5,146 nt of DNA from an uncultured Ruminococcus sp. (GTDB lineage: Bacteria > Bacillota > Clostridia > Oscillospirales > Acutalibacteraceae): the NCBI GenBank assembly GCA_902797065.1, contig CADBRK010000305.1, positions 1 through 5,146 on the forward strand, written 5' to 3'. Below are positions 4,708-5,146 of this stretch, piece by piece (positions within the stretch are counted from its first letter, which is position 1; every line of letters begins with the position of its first letter). The notes under the pieces were generated by a model, which was not told the DNA's origin, did not search any database, and worked only from the letters and a program-made list of their open reading frames with translations. The translations under genes were made by a program, and so were the position numbers.

Positions 4708-5146
4708 ATGGCTTTAGTAAACGCTAAAGAAATGCTTACAAAGGCTAAGCAGGGTCACTACGCAGTAGGTCAGTTCAATATCAATAATCTCGAGTGGACA
4801 AAGGCTATTCTTCTTACAGCTCAGGAGCTTCAGTCTCCGGTTATCCTCGGCGTATCCGAGGGTGCAGGCAAGTACATGACAGGCTTTAAGACTGTTGCCG
4901 CTATGGTAAAGGCAATGGACGAGTCTCTCGGCATCACTGTTCCTGTTGCTCTTCACCTTGACCACGGTACATACGAAGGCTGCTACAAGTGCATCGAGGC
5001 AGGCTTTACTTCCATCATGTTTGACGGTTCTCACTATCCCTTCGAGGAGAATCTCGCAAAGTCATCGGAGCTTGTAAACGTTGCTCATAACCTCGGTCTT
5101 TCGATCGAGTGTGAGGTTGGCTCCATCGGCGGCGAGGAAGACGGCG
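4708..5146 (+). CDS. fba: Class II fructose-1,6-bisphosphate aldolase (3' partial)
   Basis: This encodes the first 146 residues of a zinc-dependent class II aldolase, which in glycolysis and gluconeogenesis reversibly splits fructose-1,6-bisphosphate into dihydroxyacetone phosphate and glyceraldehyde-3-phosphate in the cytoplasm. Visible family marks are YAVGQFNINN near residues 19-28, SPVILGVSEGAGKY at about 48-61, and the HLDHG motif at 83-87, where Asp85 is the expected catalytic acid and His86 a zinc ligand. MFDGSHYPFEEN (about 105-116) and ECEVGSIGGEEDG (134-146) follow, the latter with the conserved Glu of the family. The remaining zinc-binding His residues lie beyond the right edge; the family is usually about 280-310 residues long. 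The start is set by the AGGAG site. The gene has its own promoter behind a terminator, so it is not in an operon with the LRR gene. A tagatose-bisphosphate aldolase is a related alternative, but the motifs favour fructose-bisphosphate. Confidence 0.95.
   Translation, partial: MALVNAKEMLTKAKQGHYAVGQFNINNLEWTKAILLTAQELQSPVILGVSEGAGKYMTGFKTVAAMVKAMDESLGITVPVALHLDHGTYEGCYKCIEAGFTSIMFDGSHYPFEENLAKSSELVNVAHNLGLSIECEVGSIGGEEDG

Noticed and set aside
4714..5034. Minus-strand open frame opposite the aldolase gene
   Set aside because: The plus strand here encodes a clear class II aldolase with a ribosome binding site; the antisense product has no family signature.

Overview
The window looks like chromosomal DNA of a Gram-positive gut or rumen Clostridium-type bacterium, most likely near Ruminococcus or [Eubacterium] siraeum (Oscillospiraceae). 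That placement is an inference from three things: a type I dockerin, acidic Asp/Ser/Thr linkers, and BspA-like leucine-rich repeats combined with carbohydrate-binding-like modules. It was not tested by a search.

Positions 1-4551 are one very long plus-strand reading frame that is already open at the left edge, so its true start and any signal peptide lie outside the window. The 1516 visible codons encode a modular, apparently non-catalytic, probably exported protein. Its order is: truncated module A (1-357), acidic linker, LRR block 1 (439-1434), complete second module A (1435-2100), LRR block 2 (2119-3012), a different, starch-binding-like module B (3025-3495), acidic linker, LRR block 3 (3562-4254), acidic linker, C-terminal type I dockerin (4327-4512). 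The LRR arithmetic is strict. There are 24 units marked by an AF-type motif, every ordinary step is exactly 69 nt (23 codons), and three special steps are exactly 171 nt (57 codons) because they carry a 34-codon insertion. Block 1 also has a higher-order period of exactly 309 nt.

Positions 4552-4707 are intergenic. They hold a rho-independent terminator for the large gene, an A/T-tract that could act as an UP element, a sigma-A-type promoter, a short inverted repeat in the predicted 5' leader and a good ribosome binding site. Positions 4708-5146 are the first 146 codons of a class II fructose-1,6-bisphosphate aldolase, cut by the right edge.

The two genes look like independent transcription units: a surface or cellulosome/amylosome-type accessory protein followed by a housekeeping glycolytic gene. 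The most interesting object is the large protein. It would offer LRR surfaces and probable glycan-binding modules to a cohesin-bearing scaffold without any visible enzyme domain.
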